From the NCBI RefSeq assembly GCF_932526225.1, contig NC_064040.1, positions 5,801,181-5,865,180 of the forward strand: a stretch of 64,000 bases of DNA. Reading direction: 5' to 3'. This DNA comes from Nematostella vectensis (taxonomy: Eukaryota > Cnidaria > Anthozoa > Actiniaria > Edwardsiidae). The position numbers and the translations under genes are program-made. Numbering within the stretch: the stretch's first letter is position 1; every line of letters starts with the position of its first letter. Shown here piece by piece: positions 9,492 through 21,771 of the stretch. The notes below the pieces were generated by a model that was given only the letters and a program-made list of their open reading frames with translations, was not told where the DNA came from and did not search any database.

Positions 9492-12400
9492 TTACACTAC
9501 AGACGTCGCAAGTTTAGTATTGCTGTTTACCGACTTAGTGTCTGACACAGTGGCGACAGAGTCCCTGTCCCCACCCTCCCCCCCTTCGTCTTCGTCGTCA
9601 TCCTCTTTGCTATCGTACAACAACACTAGAAGTCTGTAAAAGAGTACGGCCAGCGCCATCGCGTTTTTTCCCGTGAAGAACAGATGCATCTCGGAATCTA
9701 CTCGGAATTGTACAAGCATTACAAGTCTGAGTACAAGGAAAGGCCCGTCTTGCATTAACATGATGGTGAGAATTGAATACAAGTCTCCATGGAGCCGCAA
9801 TTTCTCTTTCTCTTTAATCACCTCCTCGATGATTTCTTCCTCCCGGCGAACTTCGCGTTGTACCGCCACCACGTTCTGCACTGTATCTTGAATGGAGTAG
9901 CGCTTGCGTTTCCGCCTGGTGTAGCTTATGAGCTCTATGGGTTTCTCTTTGTCGGTGTTCTCGCCTGGGATTTCCCGCGATGTGTTGAATATTCTGTTGA
10001 TACGTTGTACTTTCTCTTTTCGTTTTCTCATGATCATCTTGCGAATGTACTTGGGCATTGTCTTATCGATACCGGGCGTTTTCCATTCGTCAGGTTTTGC
10101 CTTAAAAATACAATCGAGAACTCGAGAACAGATCAGGCGTACACAGGGACGGGGGGGGGGGGGGGGGTACGCGTCTGCAGATCGCGGGGGTGACCTTTGG
10201 GAGCGCCCGCAAAGTACGCCGAATCTTTGAGCATTATTACTAACTGGAGATCGACAACGACGTACAAACTAAAGAAGGTTGGTTTTCTAATTAGCGGGAA
10301 TTCTACAGCACGGTATTTTGTGCCTGGGTAAACTGCGCCATTGAAGTGTAATTTTTAAGGCATATGATCGCACATGAGCGCATGCTTGATCCGAATTTTT
10401 ACCATCTTTATAAAGCAAAGCAAAATATACCGAAATTTACCCGAGTGACCATAATTTGAAAAAAGGCTCGGAAACTCTCCTGGCTCTTTGTTTTTGAGGT
10501 TACCTGTTTTGTTACTTCGTCAGGCTCAGATTTCGCTGTAGCCGTGAAGACGAGTGTGAACTGCATGAAACACCAGGTGTATGTGACGAGTACTGACTCT
10601 GCCACGCCCTTCTTGCACCATAGCAATGGCTCGTCATCAAACAACTCAAACAGCTCTAGGAAAGAGACATCACATACTATATGTATCTTTAACCAGCTGT
10701 GCACCACACGGCATAAGAAACACTTCCTATGACCAGTTTGAAAACCAGCATACTACTAGGTAAAGGGTTTTAGCTGCAAGCTGTGCCTGCGGCACCTCAG
10801 TTGATAACTCACCCATGATATCAGCTGCATTAGCAACGTAGACCAATAGAAGTGTTGATAACTGGTCACGGGTGAGCTCACCACGTGGGAGAAGCCACCG
10901 TGCCACAATAATGACAAGTATAAGACCCAACTTGGACCACTTTTGTGTAAGCGTATCTCGATCAGTCTTGAAGACAATCTGGCCAGGACAAAAATGAGCA
11001 ATGATTAAAAGAGGTGAATTCAGAATTGTTATTAGGTATGTTACCAGTACAAGTGCACAGGAACAAGACATATTCAGGCAAACATTGAACCCATCACCCT
11101 TTCTTTTGAAAACAAAAAATAGGAAGCTCACATAAATAGTCAGGGGTAGTCCAGACCTGGGACTCTCTTTGCGCTCGACATTCTGGCTCGCATGAAAGAG
11201 GGTCCAGTATTTATTGCATGCGCATGCGCGAAAATACACTGCATATATGCGGTGTGGCCTGGTTGCTTAGTTCAAGAAGGCTGCGAAAGGGACGAGCGAG
11301 GGTTTATTTCAGAAATAATACGCTGATTTTGGTCGTGGGTAAATACTTAATTGTCAATCTTTTCTGAGAACAGGATAGATGATAATTAGAGTCTAAAAAA
11401 TATATCAATCAAAGAGCTTTTCTGTTTTCGTTATTTTCACGCGCGCGCTTTAGGCAATAGCGTCATTTCAAACGAGCGCGCGCTTTTTTGGAATTTGATT
11501 TTCAATCACATTTTATCGCGTTTTTATAGAAAACAAATCCCAAGCAGTTCGCTGATATTCCTTCGCATGTACAAAACATTCTTTTCAACTTAGCGATGAT
11601 CGATTTTCGGAGCTCTGCACTCGACAAGATCTAGCGGGAATGACCCTCCTTAGGCACGTCCGTTATTGCGCGCGCTCGTATTTCAACTTTTGCCGTGAAG
11701 ATCGCTGATTGGCACATGTTCGCGCATGCGCATGCAATAAATACTGGACCCTCTTTCACGCGAGCCAAAATGTCGAGCGCAAAGAGAGTCCCAGGTCTGG
11801 ACTAAGTCAGGGGCTGTGGAAAACTTAAGAAAAGCAGTTTTCATTGTTTCATAAAGATTTTTAAAAATGAGGGTGATTGGAACCCCTCCTTCTTGGTCCC
11901 TTTCTCCTTAGGAGACAGGCAGTGCAAGGTTAGTTGCTCTATGGATTGACATGTAAGAACTTAGACCTGTAGCCAGCATTTTGATTAGGGGGGTACATTA
12001 CACATAAAGCGGACCATAGCATCCTAGCTAGTAGTGGCACTTAATTTCCTTAATAAGAGCGGACCTTCCAGTCCAGTGGGCAGGTTCTTTCGAACCCCCC
12101 TGGCTCAGGCCTGGGACAGTCCCTGCTTTTGCAAGGTGGTAGATCCCTCCCTTTTTACAAATACTAGATGTACCATATACTAGATGATACTATAGATGAA
12201 ATACTAGATTGGTAATTTTTAATTTTGACTCCACGTGGGTGCAATACCTACCCCTCCACCAAGTGCGTATACAGTGCTGGCAGAGTTTGATTCACAATTA
12301 GGGTCTGTCTGCTTGGCATGCAGTATGCTCATCTCAGCCACCCATATGGACGGTAGCACTGTAGCCATGTATAGGAGACTGCTGGGCCAGAAACTACAAA

Positions 12401-13909
12401 AAAAAAACAGATCTCCCTAATAATGGGTCTGAGGGTGGGGGGGAATAAAATAGGAAACAACACCACCCTTTAGATACCACCCCCTGGAATAACCCAGACC
12501 TGCCCCTAGAGTACAGGGGCATACACAGGGGGGTGGGCAGGGTGTGTGCTCAACCCCCTCCCCTCCCCCCTAGCGACCAAAAGGGGGTCATTTCTTATTA
12601 AAGAATCTTCAAATACATGCTTTTTCCATATGATACCTATGACCCCTCCCAAGCCAATCCTGGGTATGCCAAGCCTACCTGGGTATGCACCTGGAGTACA
12701 CACCAGGTGTATATCCAGGATTGATTGAGGGGGGTGCAAAACCTCAGGTATCATATGGAAAAGGATAGTATTTGACTACCCTTCAATAAGAAATGGCGGT
12801 CAAAGCTAGAAGGAGGGGGGGGGCATGGTGGCATGTGCATTCTGTGTACCCTTGGCTAAAAATTCCCTGTTAATGGCAGTAAGGGGTGTTCCTGTACGAG
12901 TTAAAGTCAATAACCAGATTAAAAAATGATGATAAAACAAGTAAAAAAACAATTCAATGGAAAAAAAACATTTTTTTTTGATCCACCAGCAATATTCAAA
13001 TATTCCTATTCTCAATCCACTTTGATGGTCAATCAAGGATAATAATTTGTATAATCACAATACACAATTCCTCGGCGGATACCCAGACGAGCAGCAGTCA
13101 TCCGGCATAAACATTCTATTCAAAATGCCCTTCTTATAATGAACCAGCCCTAAATAATATCACCTGTTATTTGCTCTTGGTTACGTACTGAAGTACATTG
13201 CGCTTAGGTGCCAAGGTAGGGCGGCATCAATCACGATTAAAAACAGACTATAATAAACCTTCCACGTGAAGAAAGACAAAAGGACAAAGCCAATACAATA
13301 AGTTAGGCATAAAACTCATCCAAGAGTGGGCTTTTTCGCGAGTCTTTTAATGGGCAGCTGTGGCGTGTTGTTATACAACGTATTCGAAGAGTCAATAGCT
13401 TGTTGCATGCTTGAAATGCTCTTGCATCTAGACCCGAATATTATTCGTTAACAATTAAAACTGTGAATCCTAGATCCTCTGTAAAATCAAACATACATCC
13501 GCTTATCGTAACAAACAGTAAAACATCAATAAGAATCCCGGATTCTTTTAGTTAAAGCAATAATAATTAATCTATTGGTTCCATAGTGTGCGAGAAACCC
13601 ACAAGGGACAAGAATAATTTAACACATAAACAATAATAAAGTAATAGCTATATCATAACTCAATAAAACGTAACAATACAAAGCAAAAGACCTCATGTAA
13701 TTCACTTACTATTTGTATTCCTTCCCTTTGCGCATAAGGATGGTATAGATCGTTTCAAAAAATAGCAACACAAGGCCAGTGGATAGCCACCAATATGTAG
13801 AGTCTTTGTTCTTGCTGAGCCATACTAAATACACGCTTACGAAACCATGCACGAAGAATATCACCCGAGTAAAAAGTGCTGAGGCAAATTTAAAGAACGC
13901 TATTGCCAT
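9492..13909 (-). CDS. TMEM26: TMEM26, multi-pass transmembrane protein 26
   Basis: TMEM26 is a multi-pass membrane protein of poorly known function. Exon 1 is 13909-13710 (FTRVIFFVHGFVSVYLVWL, then YWWLSTGLVLLFFETIYTIL). A probable exon 2 is 13247-13189 (LFLIVIDAALPWHLSAMYF). Exon 10978-10813 has the family signature ARWLLPRGELTRDQLSTLLL followed by ANAADIM. Exon 10655-10504 gives ELFDDEP...YTWCFMQFTL, and the last exon 10100-9492 gives MQDGPFLVLRLVMLVQFRV and the stop. The last three exons join in phase. The join from 13189 to 10978 does not, so one small exon for the luminal linker is missing from my model, somewhere in 10979-13188. That interval also carries a Mutator-like insertion and a foldback repeat. 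The C-terminal tail is acidic and Ser-rich. The gene starts 734 bases from GTPBP2, in divergent orientation. Confidence 0.85.
11147..11804. mobile_element. Non-autonomous Mutator-like element, about 83-bp inverted ends, 9-bp target duplication
   Basis: The 658-bp element runs from TAGTCCAGACCTGGGACTCT to its inverted copy ending GGTCTGGACTA. About 83 bp at each end match with roughly two mismatches. The direct repeat AGTCAGGGG flanks it at 11138-11146 and 11805-11813. Long inverted ends and a 9-bp target duplication are typical of the Mutator superfamily. No transposase frame is present. It lies in a TMEM26 intron and its ends contain GCATGCGCATGCGCG. Confidence 0.88.
12586..12799. repeat. 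Foldback (long inverted repeat) element
   Basis: The left arm has TTTCTTATT then TTTTTCCATATGATACC. The right arm has GGTATCATATGGAAAA then AATAAGAAA. They are separated by about 90 bases, so the whole could form an imperfect hairpin. The flanks are C/G-homopolymer rich. It is non-coding and lies in a TMEM26 intron. Confidence 0.6.
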
Positions 13910-14642
13910 CCTGTATGAGTTAGGCCTTGAGTTAGTAGTGGAAATGGACGCGTTCCGATGTTGTTACGTTGTGGACAGTTCGTGTGAGGTGCTAAAGAAT
14001 TTCCGCATGGCTTGATTGACGTATCATTTGCATACTTCCAGTTGTGTTTGTTTACAACGCGGGTTTCTATGGAAATTCAATTGTTTAGAGCTTCACGCAT
14101 ACTTGCGAACTGCAAGATTACGTACATATCATTTTAATTACTCTCTTTGTTTGAATAAGACATAATAGGGAAAGGTGGTACTCCATCTGCAAGTCCCTAA
14201 TGTTATCCATAAAAGAGCCACCCGGATTTAACCAGATTCCGGATCGGGATTCTTTGCTTGGCAGCGCACTAGTCCAGATTGGGGCCTCGATCAAAAAAAA
14301 AATGTTGTGGAGTGCAACCAATATTTTTAAGTCTATATAACTGTGAACTCCGATGTTATCATTTTGTTTTCTCTTTTTTTGTACCAAAAAGAAAAAAGAA
14401 ATGTTATATGATTGATCCATGAAGTTTCAGTAAATTGATTATGGCGTGACGTCATGATTGCATCACATCCGGGACCTGGCTGATGTAAGAACACAGACGG
14501 ATGGTGAACCAAGATGGCGGCACACTAAGAAAATGTCAACAATACCATCTTACACACCAAAACCACTCATCTGTCCGTCAAACAAGGAACTACATCCCTC
14601 CGCAATGCTTCAAACAAGAACATCCTGAGATGATAAAACAAG
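13910..14642. promoter_or_regulatory. Divergent intergenic space, TMEM26 / GTPBP2
   Basis: The two start codons are 734 bases apart and point away from each other. No TATA box is obvious. Two upstream ATGs near 14500-14515 precede the GTPBP2 start. One opens a frame that overlaps the true start region and ends shortly after it, so it could act as an upstream ORF. Confidence 0.35.
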
Positions 14643-17600
14643 ATGGAGACGTTTGTTGGTTTGTTTGATAGTTCGCCGAGAAATGGCGTTGCCAGTTCGC
14701 CGCTTTCTGTACCCTTGCCCGAGTGTCTTCCACCCGAAGTAAGATAGATGCTATTTATTCGATGACTAGCTACATTTTTATACCTTTGCTATAATGTATT
14801 TTTATTTCCCTTAGGTCGAGGAAGGAAATATTGAATACAAGGTATATAATATAAGCTCAATATTTGTATACCCATAATTTTATTGTTGTTGTTGTTGAAA
14901 GGTTTTGGCGGGCTTCAGCATTTTCTCTCACACAAGTTCTGTTCTGTTGCTTAAATTTCGATAGCCTACGAATTACAATTTAAATCACCGCCATGCCTCC
15001 TTTGATGCATTTATCCGCCGTTTATTTTGGTTATTGGTGAAGTTTCTGACTACAAACCCAAACATTCCACGTCACACTACAAAAATATATTCTTCTTCGT
15101 ATCGGAAAGCCAAGCAAGCCAACACAGATCTGTTTTTTAATGGTGCATTAGAATCTTTTGCTAAATGCTTTTTTGTTTTTCCTTCGACGTTCGAGTATGA
15201 ATCTACAAACATCAAGCTTGCTTCTGGCAAAGTATTTAACAACAAAATTTGTAAACAAAAAATGGCCAAGTGTGCGTTATTGTGCACGCATATACGATCT
15301 GCTATGTAATTATGACCATACTAAGTCCTTTCAATATTAACTTTTATCACTCTCCACATTGCAGATATTTTTCATTTTGTGACCTTCCTGTGAAAATTCT
15401 CAAATTTTGTGCTGTTTTCCAATCATAACATCATAAATCAGCATAAAGCGTTTGCCATGGTATTTCTTTGCCTGACCTTTAGCTGTATGTTTAACAGTAT
15501 CTATTCTAATTCCATAGTTAAAACTGGTGAATCCCTCTCCATCTCGACTGGTCCACCTTGTAACCCAGATGAAATGGCGTCTGCAAGAGGGTCAGGGCGA
15601 AGCAATCTATGGTATTGGGGTGGAAGATAACGGAGGGCTTGTAGGCTTGCCTGAAAAGGAGCTCAAGTCATCGCTTGCCACTTTAAACACAATGGCTTCC
15701 AAGCTAGGGGCCACTACATCCATCCTACGGCAGAGAAATGTGGAGGAGATGCGCAAGGTGGTGGAAGTGCTGGTCAGGCAGGTCCCTGATGATCAGCAGG
15801 TATGCAGTGACAGAGAAATGGACACACAGAAAGACCTACAATCTGCAACAAAACTAATGGGACACTTTCCCTTCCCCCTCCTCAATGTTGGAGGGCGAAT
15901 AATCACCTAGCGGCTGCTTGAGTTTTGAGCTGAAAAATCGCCTCTAACCAATATTAATCGGGGGGAGAAGGGGGAAAGTGTTGCTATGAGAAGTGTCCCA
16001 CTTAGTTTTATTGCAGATTGTAGGTGGCCAGACACATGCTTGCAAACTGACCTAGATAGATAGCTGCTAAGGCAGGTTAAAGGACAGTCACAGGCAGGCT
16101 GTCAGACAGACAAATAGGAAAAGCCGAACAGATAGACATAGACAGACACAAGAACAGAAAAAAAATATTCTGTAGACCAAGGTAGAGAGACAGAAATACA
16201 CAAGCTGACCGTCTAACAGAGTAGATATTATACAGTAGTAGACAGACACATAACTTTTATCAGTTGTCCAGGAACCAAAATTAATCAAACCCTGAAGCTA
16301 ACAATACAATCTTAGTTTAAAAATAAGGAAAGAAAGAAAAAAGAATATTCAAAAACTTTACATAGTGTGTGTTTTTTTTTAAATCACAGTTCACTGACAT
16401 CAGGATGGCAGTTCTTGGTAATGTTGAGTCTGGTAAGAGCACATTACTGGGAGTTCTCACCTATGATGAACTTGATAACGGACAAGGCCGTGCCCGCCTG
16501 AACCTTTTCCGTCACTTGCATGAGATCCAGTCAGGCAGGACATCAAGTATCAGCCACGAAATCCTAGGCTTTAGCTGTACTGGAGAGGTAAGAAATTATA
16601 GTCATTTCCATCTTATGTCGTGCCAATGAGATTATTATTCAGCACAATTCCAAAAATCTTAGAAAACTTTGGAAGGGGGAAGGGGGTCAAGGGCAAACTC
16701 GAAAGAAAAAAAAATTCTGGTTAATGTTTTTTTTGTAAATATTGTGCCAAGATATAAAAAATAAAGCTGTGAATTTCATATATATATGGATAATGGTACA
16801 GTAGTATGCATTTGCACATCCAGTAAGCTGTTGTTAGTTAATGAGCAATTAGAAAAAAAAAAGAAAACAAACTTACTAGGTTTTCAAAAGGTTTTGTCTT
16901 TTGTGATTAAAACTTGTAAAACCAAGAACTGACAAAAACAAGAATTCAGGCCATGTTTGTGAATCTAGTAGTATGTGATTGGTAAAAACAAGCATTCCTT
17001 ACGTATTTTCACTGTTCAAGGTTTTAATGGCTATGCTGTAAAATTGAGCCCTGTTGTATTGTGTCGGTTTATCTTCCGAAGGTTGTTAACTACAGCGATG
17101 GGCGTTCAGCTGAGGATGTTTGTGAACAGTCAAGTAAGCTGATCACATTCATTGACCTGGCCGGCCACCACAAGTACATGAAGACTACCATATTTGGACT
17201 GACTGGACACTCACCCGACTATGCTATGCTGGTGATTGCTGGAAATGCAGGCATTGGTGAGTATTCTAGGGATAATGTAGAAATATACCACCATTTTCAT
17301 CCATCAACGAATTTTGATGATTTTTTTGGCACCTGCTCACATAATAATGTTAATTTGATTTAAAACACAATTTTTTTTGTTTTAAATTGTTAAAAGAAGT
17401 TGTCGTGTTTTCACCATCTAGTTGGCTGAACATTTTAAATAGCAGCTAATCGGTGCTTGATGCCAGGACAACTTCAAGATAAAATTATATACATATGTTG
17501 GATGTTGTTTGCATGAATTTTAAACTTGTTTTTTTACTACATATTTGCTTGCAAATGGATATAAGAAAATTGCAGCCAGAGAGCCACAAATATTTGAAAT

Positions 17601-20600
17601 TGATTTATAATAATTGATAATTCCAGTGATTGACCCTTTGTAGTTGTGTTTCCATGATTGACAGTTGGATTGATTGACATGTGCAAGCCTCTTTGCAGTC
17701 ATGTTTCCATGATTGACAGTTAGGATGATTGACACTTGTGACCCTCTCCGTAGTTGGGACCACCAAGGAGCACCTAGGCCTGGCCATGGCCCTGAAGGTG
17801 CCGACCCTTATCATCATTACCAAGACAGACATCTGCACACCGGCAATGCTACAGCGGACCACACGCCTTGTGGAGCGTATTCTGCAGTCTCCTGCTTGCA
17901 ACAAGGTGCCTATCAGAGTGCTGGCTGAAGAGGATGCCGAAGATGCTGCAGAGAATTTTGCCTCTGGACAGTAAGTGTCAAAGTAGCCATGATTTTTCAC
18001 AGTTCCAGACTTGTGTATTTGCAAGCCTTATAAGCAGCTAATGTTGAATTAAACCACATTTTTAAACCATTACATTATATTAGATTAAACATCCAATGTT
18101 ATTTAGTCAGTTATGAGATAGTTAATCAATACTAGAGCTGCTGTTATGCAATTATTTCAAAAGACAAAACATTGCCTCTGGAAAATTTATTGTAGAAAAC
18201 CATTTTGCATACTGTTTGGATGTCATTTTTTTCTAAGTTCACATCTCTTTTTAGGGTGACTCCAATATTCACACTCTCATGTGTGACAGGAGAAAATCTA
18301 AGCCTGCTGAAAAAGTTCCTCAAAGTTCTTCCTCCTGTAATGTCCAGTGCTGACCAGGAAAAATTAGCCCAGGAAATCACACAGTACAAGGTAAGACAAG
18401 CCAGGATAATTCAATGTTCTCTGAACTCTTACAATCTGTTGAGTGTACTGTTTAGGTGTGTACCTATTATAGGTTGATGATTTTTCCCCCTTGTTTGCTG
18501 CAGATTGATGAGACCTTCAATGTCCCAGGAACTGGACCTGTGGTACTTGGTACACTAACTAGGTGAGTTACACTTAGTTGTAAGCCTTAGATCAGAAAGG
18601 CTTCAAGTGTGCCAAGAGCTCTGCTACTTCTTTGTTATTGTTTTTTATTCTTTACTAAAAGAAACATTTTTCAAGAAATCATGTTGTAACTTTTTAAAAC
18701 AAAGTAAAATATTATACTTAAAAACAAAGTATCGCATTATCTCTTTTCTCATACTTGGAATGTTTCTAGTGTGACAAAATAGCAGCTAACAAATTTTTTA
18801 AAGCTATGTTTATTGGATCACTGGATACACAATAGACTATAGTTTATGTTCAGTTGTTCGTTTTAAGCTAGTTCATTGGTATCATATCAGCTATTGTTGT
18901 ACCACTAGTATTTTTGAAGACCTCTTCCATAGCTTTGCCCTATCCTAAGAAATGCTATACACAGAATACGCAGTTTATTGTCCCTCCCTTCCCCCATCCC
19001 CTACCTATTATTGACACCTGACTCCCCTCAACAGTGGTATTCTCCATGAAGGAGACACTCTTGTAGTGGGGCCATTGTGCTCAGGACACTTCCAGACAGT
19101 ACGGATCTTATCTCTCAAGAGAAACCGTGCGCCATGCCGGGTGGTGAGGGCAGGACAGTCTGCATCAGCTGCTCTCAGCGGCATAGAGAGGCATGAACTA
19201 CGAAGGGTAGGTGCCCAGCGTTATTCAGTGTCACGTTGTCTTAGCCTCCTTCAGCTGTCATTGTTTGTCTGGGGGTTGGGGATTGGGTGGACTCCAATGG
19301 TAACATCTTTCAGGCACCTTACACCTTAACTTGAATTGTTAATGTTGTGGGTATACTGTATCTTGTTTCCATACTTCTGGCTAGTCATTTGTATGTGGAA
19401 TTTGTTGCACCTTTTTGCAAGTACTGGCCATTTACATTTTTACATAGAGGCAGTTATTTTCAAGTCTTACCTTCGTGTTATATTGTCTCAAGTATATTAT
19501 ATACTCTTTGACAGGGGTTTCATTAGGGGTTTAATTAGGCATTAATTATGTTTTTCCTTGTCCTCATTGTCTTGTCAAGGTCATCCCCTGTACTCATGTC
19601 AATTGAACTCTGGTTCCCCCTGAGGGCATGGTGATGACAGATCCATCCCTTGAGCCTCCCTGTACTAACCACATTCCTGTACTCATGTCAATTGAACTCT
19701 GGTCCCCCCTCTAGGGCATGGTGATGACGGATCCATCCCTTGAGCCTCCCTGTACTAACCACATCCCTGTACTCATGTCAATTGAACTATGGTCCCCCCT
19801 CTAGGGCATGGTGATGACGGATCCATCCCTTGAGCCTCCCTGTACTAACCACATTCCTGTACTCACGTCAATTGAACTATGGTCCCCCCTCTAGGGCATG
19901 GTGATGACGGATCCATCCCTTGAGCCTCCCTGTACTAACCACATCCCTGTACTCGTGTCAATTGAACTATGGTCCCCCCTCTAGGGCATGGTGATGACAG
20001 ATCCATCCCTTGAGCCTCGCGCATGCATGTGCTTCTGGGCTGACGTCTACCTCCTCTTCCATCCAGCGGCTATCAGCAAAAGGTTCCAGGCGACGGTCTA
20101 CATCGACAATGTCATCCAAAATGCCATCATAGATGACATGAGTAAGGTGAGCTGGTCTCAATTCACAATAAATAGATGGCGGCATATCAGAGCCATTTTT
20201 CGAATTATAAAGATACTAAAATTTGCCATGGAATGGGAGGTAGCAATCTTATTTCTTCTCTCTTTGAATCGAGGGACCAAAGAGCTTTCTTAAGCAATGC
20301 TCCTTTTAGGAAATAGGCTACCAAACGGCCAGTGAACGCTGGTATGGTTTTGCCAATACTAGTGCTTTGATTGGTCCAATTAAAAAAATACATAAGCTCA
20401 TTTAGAAGGAAATATTGCTTAATATGTTTGAATATTTGATTTAAAAACCTGGCTCTGTACACTGGCGTCTTCTTGGATCTGCACACCCCTGAATGTAAAC
20501 TCCGTGGAGCAGTCCGTATTCGCAGTCGCGCATTTGATTAAGTCTTGCGGTGTTAATTTGCGACATAGGCTTTCTGTCTATGTGCGTGGAGTGTTAGACT

Positions 20601-20787
20601 GACGTTTTATTCAATTTCTGTCCAGGACTACTTGAAGACAGGGCAGCGCGCCAAAGTGCGGTTCCGGTTCGTAAAGCAGCCTGAGTTTATCCGGGAAGGA
20701 TCACGACTGTTTTTCAGGGAGGGACACACTAAAGGCATCGGACAGGTCATATCCGTAGTGTACTACAAGCCGGACGCTATCAGTTGA
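14643..20787 (+). CDS. GTPBP2: GTPBP2, GTP-binding protein 2 (elongation-factor-like GTPase)
   Basis: GTPBP2 is a cytosolic EF-Tu-like GTPase that mammalian work links to ribosome rescue. Eleven exons join in phase: 14643-14738, 14815-14841 (27-nt microexon), 15518-15799, 16390-16587, 17082-17256, 17754-17970, 18255-18390, 18504-18562, 19035-19206, 19985-20146 and 20626-20787. They give 561 residues (human about 602). The N-terminal block [20 protein letters not shown] and IGVEDNG is typical. GTPase motifs are GNVESGKST (145-153), DLAGHHKY (226-) and TKTD (282-285). The C-terminal half carries [28 protein letters not shown] and the barrel ending [15 protein letters not shown]. It fits GTPBP2 better than GTPBP1 by the [16 protein letters not shown] and LAGHHKY strings. 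Tandem duplications surround the acceptors of exons 6 and 10. Confidence 0.95.
15834..16025. mobile_element. Palindromic MITE-like element in GTPBP2 intron 3
   Basis: The left end ACCTACAATCTGCAACAAAA and the right end (its near-perfect complement ending GCAGATTGTAGGT) are inverted over about 40 bases, extending into GGGACACTTTCCC and GGGAAAGTG on the inner side. The element is about 192 bp and lies 35 bases after the exon 3 donor. No clear target duplication is seen. Confidence 0.65.
17644..17753 (+). repeat. 55-bp tandem duplication carrying the GTPBP2 exon 6 acceptor
   Basis: Two 55-bp units (17644-17698 and 17699-17753) share ATGTTTCCATGATTGACAGT or a close variant and both end in a pyrimidine tract plus CAG/TAG. 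The second ending is the true acceptor of exon 6. A more diverged unit before them ends in CCCTTTGTAG at 17643, again exactly 55 bases earlier. The upstream AGs are therefore decayed copies of the splice site. Confidence 0.75.
19592..20017 (+). repeat. 90-bp tandem array duplicating the GTPBP2 exon 10 acceptor and exon start
   Basis: Five copies begin at 19592, 19681, 19771, 19861 and 19951. Each holds ACTC(A/G)(T/C)GTCAATTGAACT, a C-rich tract with CTCTAG (CCTGAG in the first), and then GGCATGGTGATGAC plus the coding start of exon 10 ([11 protein letters not shown]). Only the last copy continues into the real exon (19985-20146). Because the period is 90, a multiple of three, the TAG of each following acceptor is in frame. 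Use of an earlier acceptor would therefore stop translation within one unit. Confidence 0.92.
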
Positions 20788-21771
20788 CCTCGCCTTTAGA
20801 CACATCCAAGGGTTAGGTCCACATTTTAGAATCACACTCAGGGCTGCTAATGTAGGGTACATGTTCTCCATCTGACCACGCCTGTAGCCTTCGCCAAGCG
20901 ACTAGGGCATCCAGAGCCACCCCTAATATAGGGGTCACAATAAGTAAACAGGGGGTCGGCGATCGCACATGACATTAGCACAAGGATGAAGGCGACTTTG
21001 TGAACCCCCAGAAAATATGTTATGTCGCTCTAATAAATAACACCGTTATAAGGGCGAAAAAAAAAACAAATAATCTCACCAAGTATTTGATTCACTTGTA
21101 CCAATAGTAAGGTGTTTACTCGTAAGTTTCGGCTACACCTTGAGAGGTTTCCCTTAAGGAGACGTAATTTTACATCTGCCTGAGCTGTGGTACATAGTTT
21201 TGGCTTGTATTGTGGGGTAAAACACTTTTAAAGTTTAAACGTGGGAACGTGGAAAGTGCACTAGCTTTTATAAACAAGGATGCATCTCCTCTTAACCATT
21301 TGCAATGGGCTATCCCTAGAGGTGTGTCAGCTTGGCGGTGTTATCCAATAGATTGCCTCTAATGTTCTATGTAAGTTTCGGCAGAAAAACGATTTCGATA
21401 TTGTGATCGAGCTTGAGAATAAAACTTTCCTACTGGAAATAAAATGAAACTAAGCAAAAGCACAAGGGAACACGCTTTGGTATTAAATTTATACAACTTT
21501 TTATTTTTATTGCTCTGGATGGGAGGAAATTGTGTTATTAGTGTAATAATAGGAACTTCTTAGGTAATATTTAAATTTTTATATATTTTTGAACGCTTAT
21601 TGAATTAAATTACTTGAGATAAATGCTGAAATTGTGTTGATATTTCTTCCCTGACCTCCCGGATATCTGTATACTGCAACTACTAACAAGCTACGGAGGC
21701 TGACTTGTAGGTGTAATCAGTGACTTTGAAGGGACATTTAAAGAAGATTTCGTGTGTGTGCGTGCGCGTGC
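20788..21771 (+). other. GTPBP2 3' region up to the satellite array
   Basis: No exon is seen. A poly(A) signal lies at 21032-21037, followed by AT-rich sequence. Just before the array is a GTGTGTGCGTGCGCGTGC alternating purine-pyrimidine tract (about 21753-21771). Confidence 0.5.
21032..21037 (+). terminator. Poly(A) signal AATAAA of GTPBP2
   Basis: The hexamer is 245 bases after the GTPBP2 stop on the same strand, in the context TAATAAATAA, with an A-run downstream. Confidence 0.5.
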
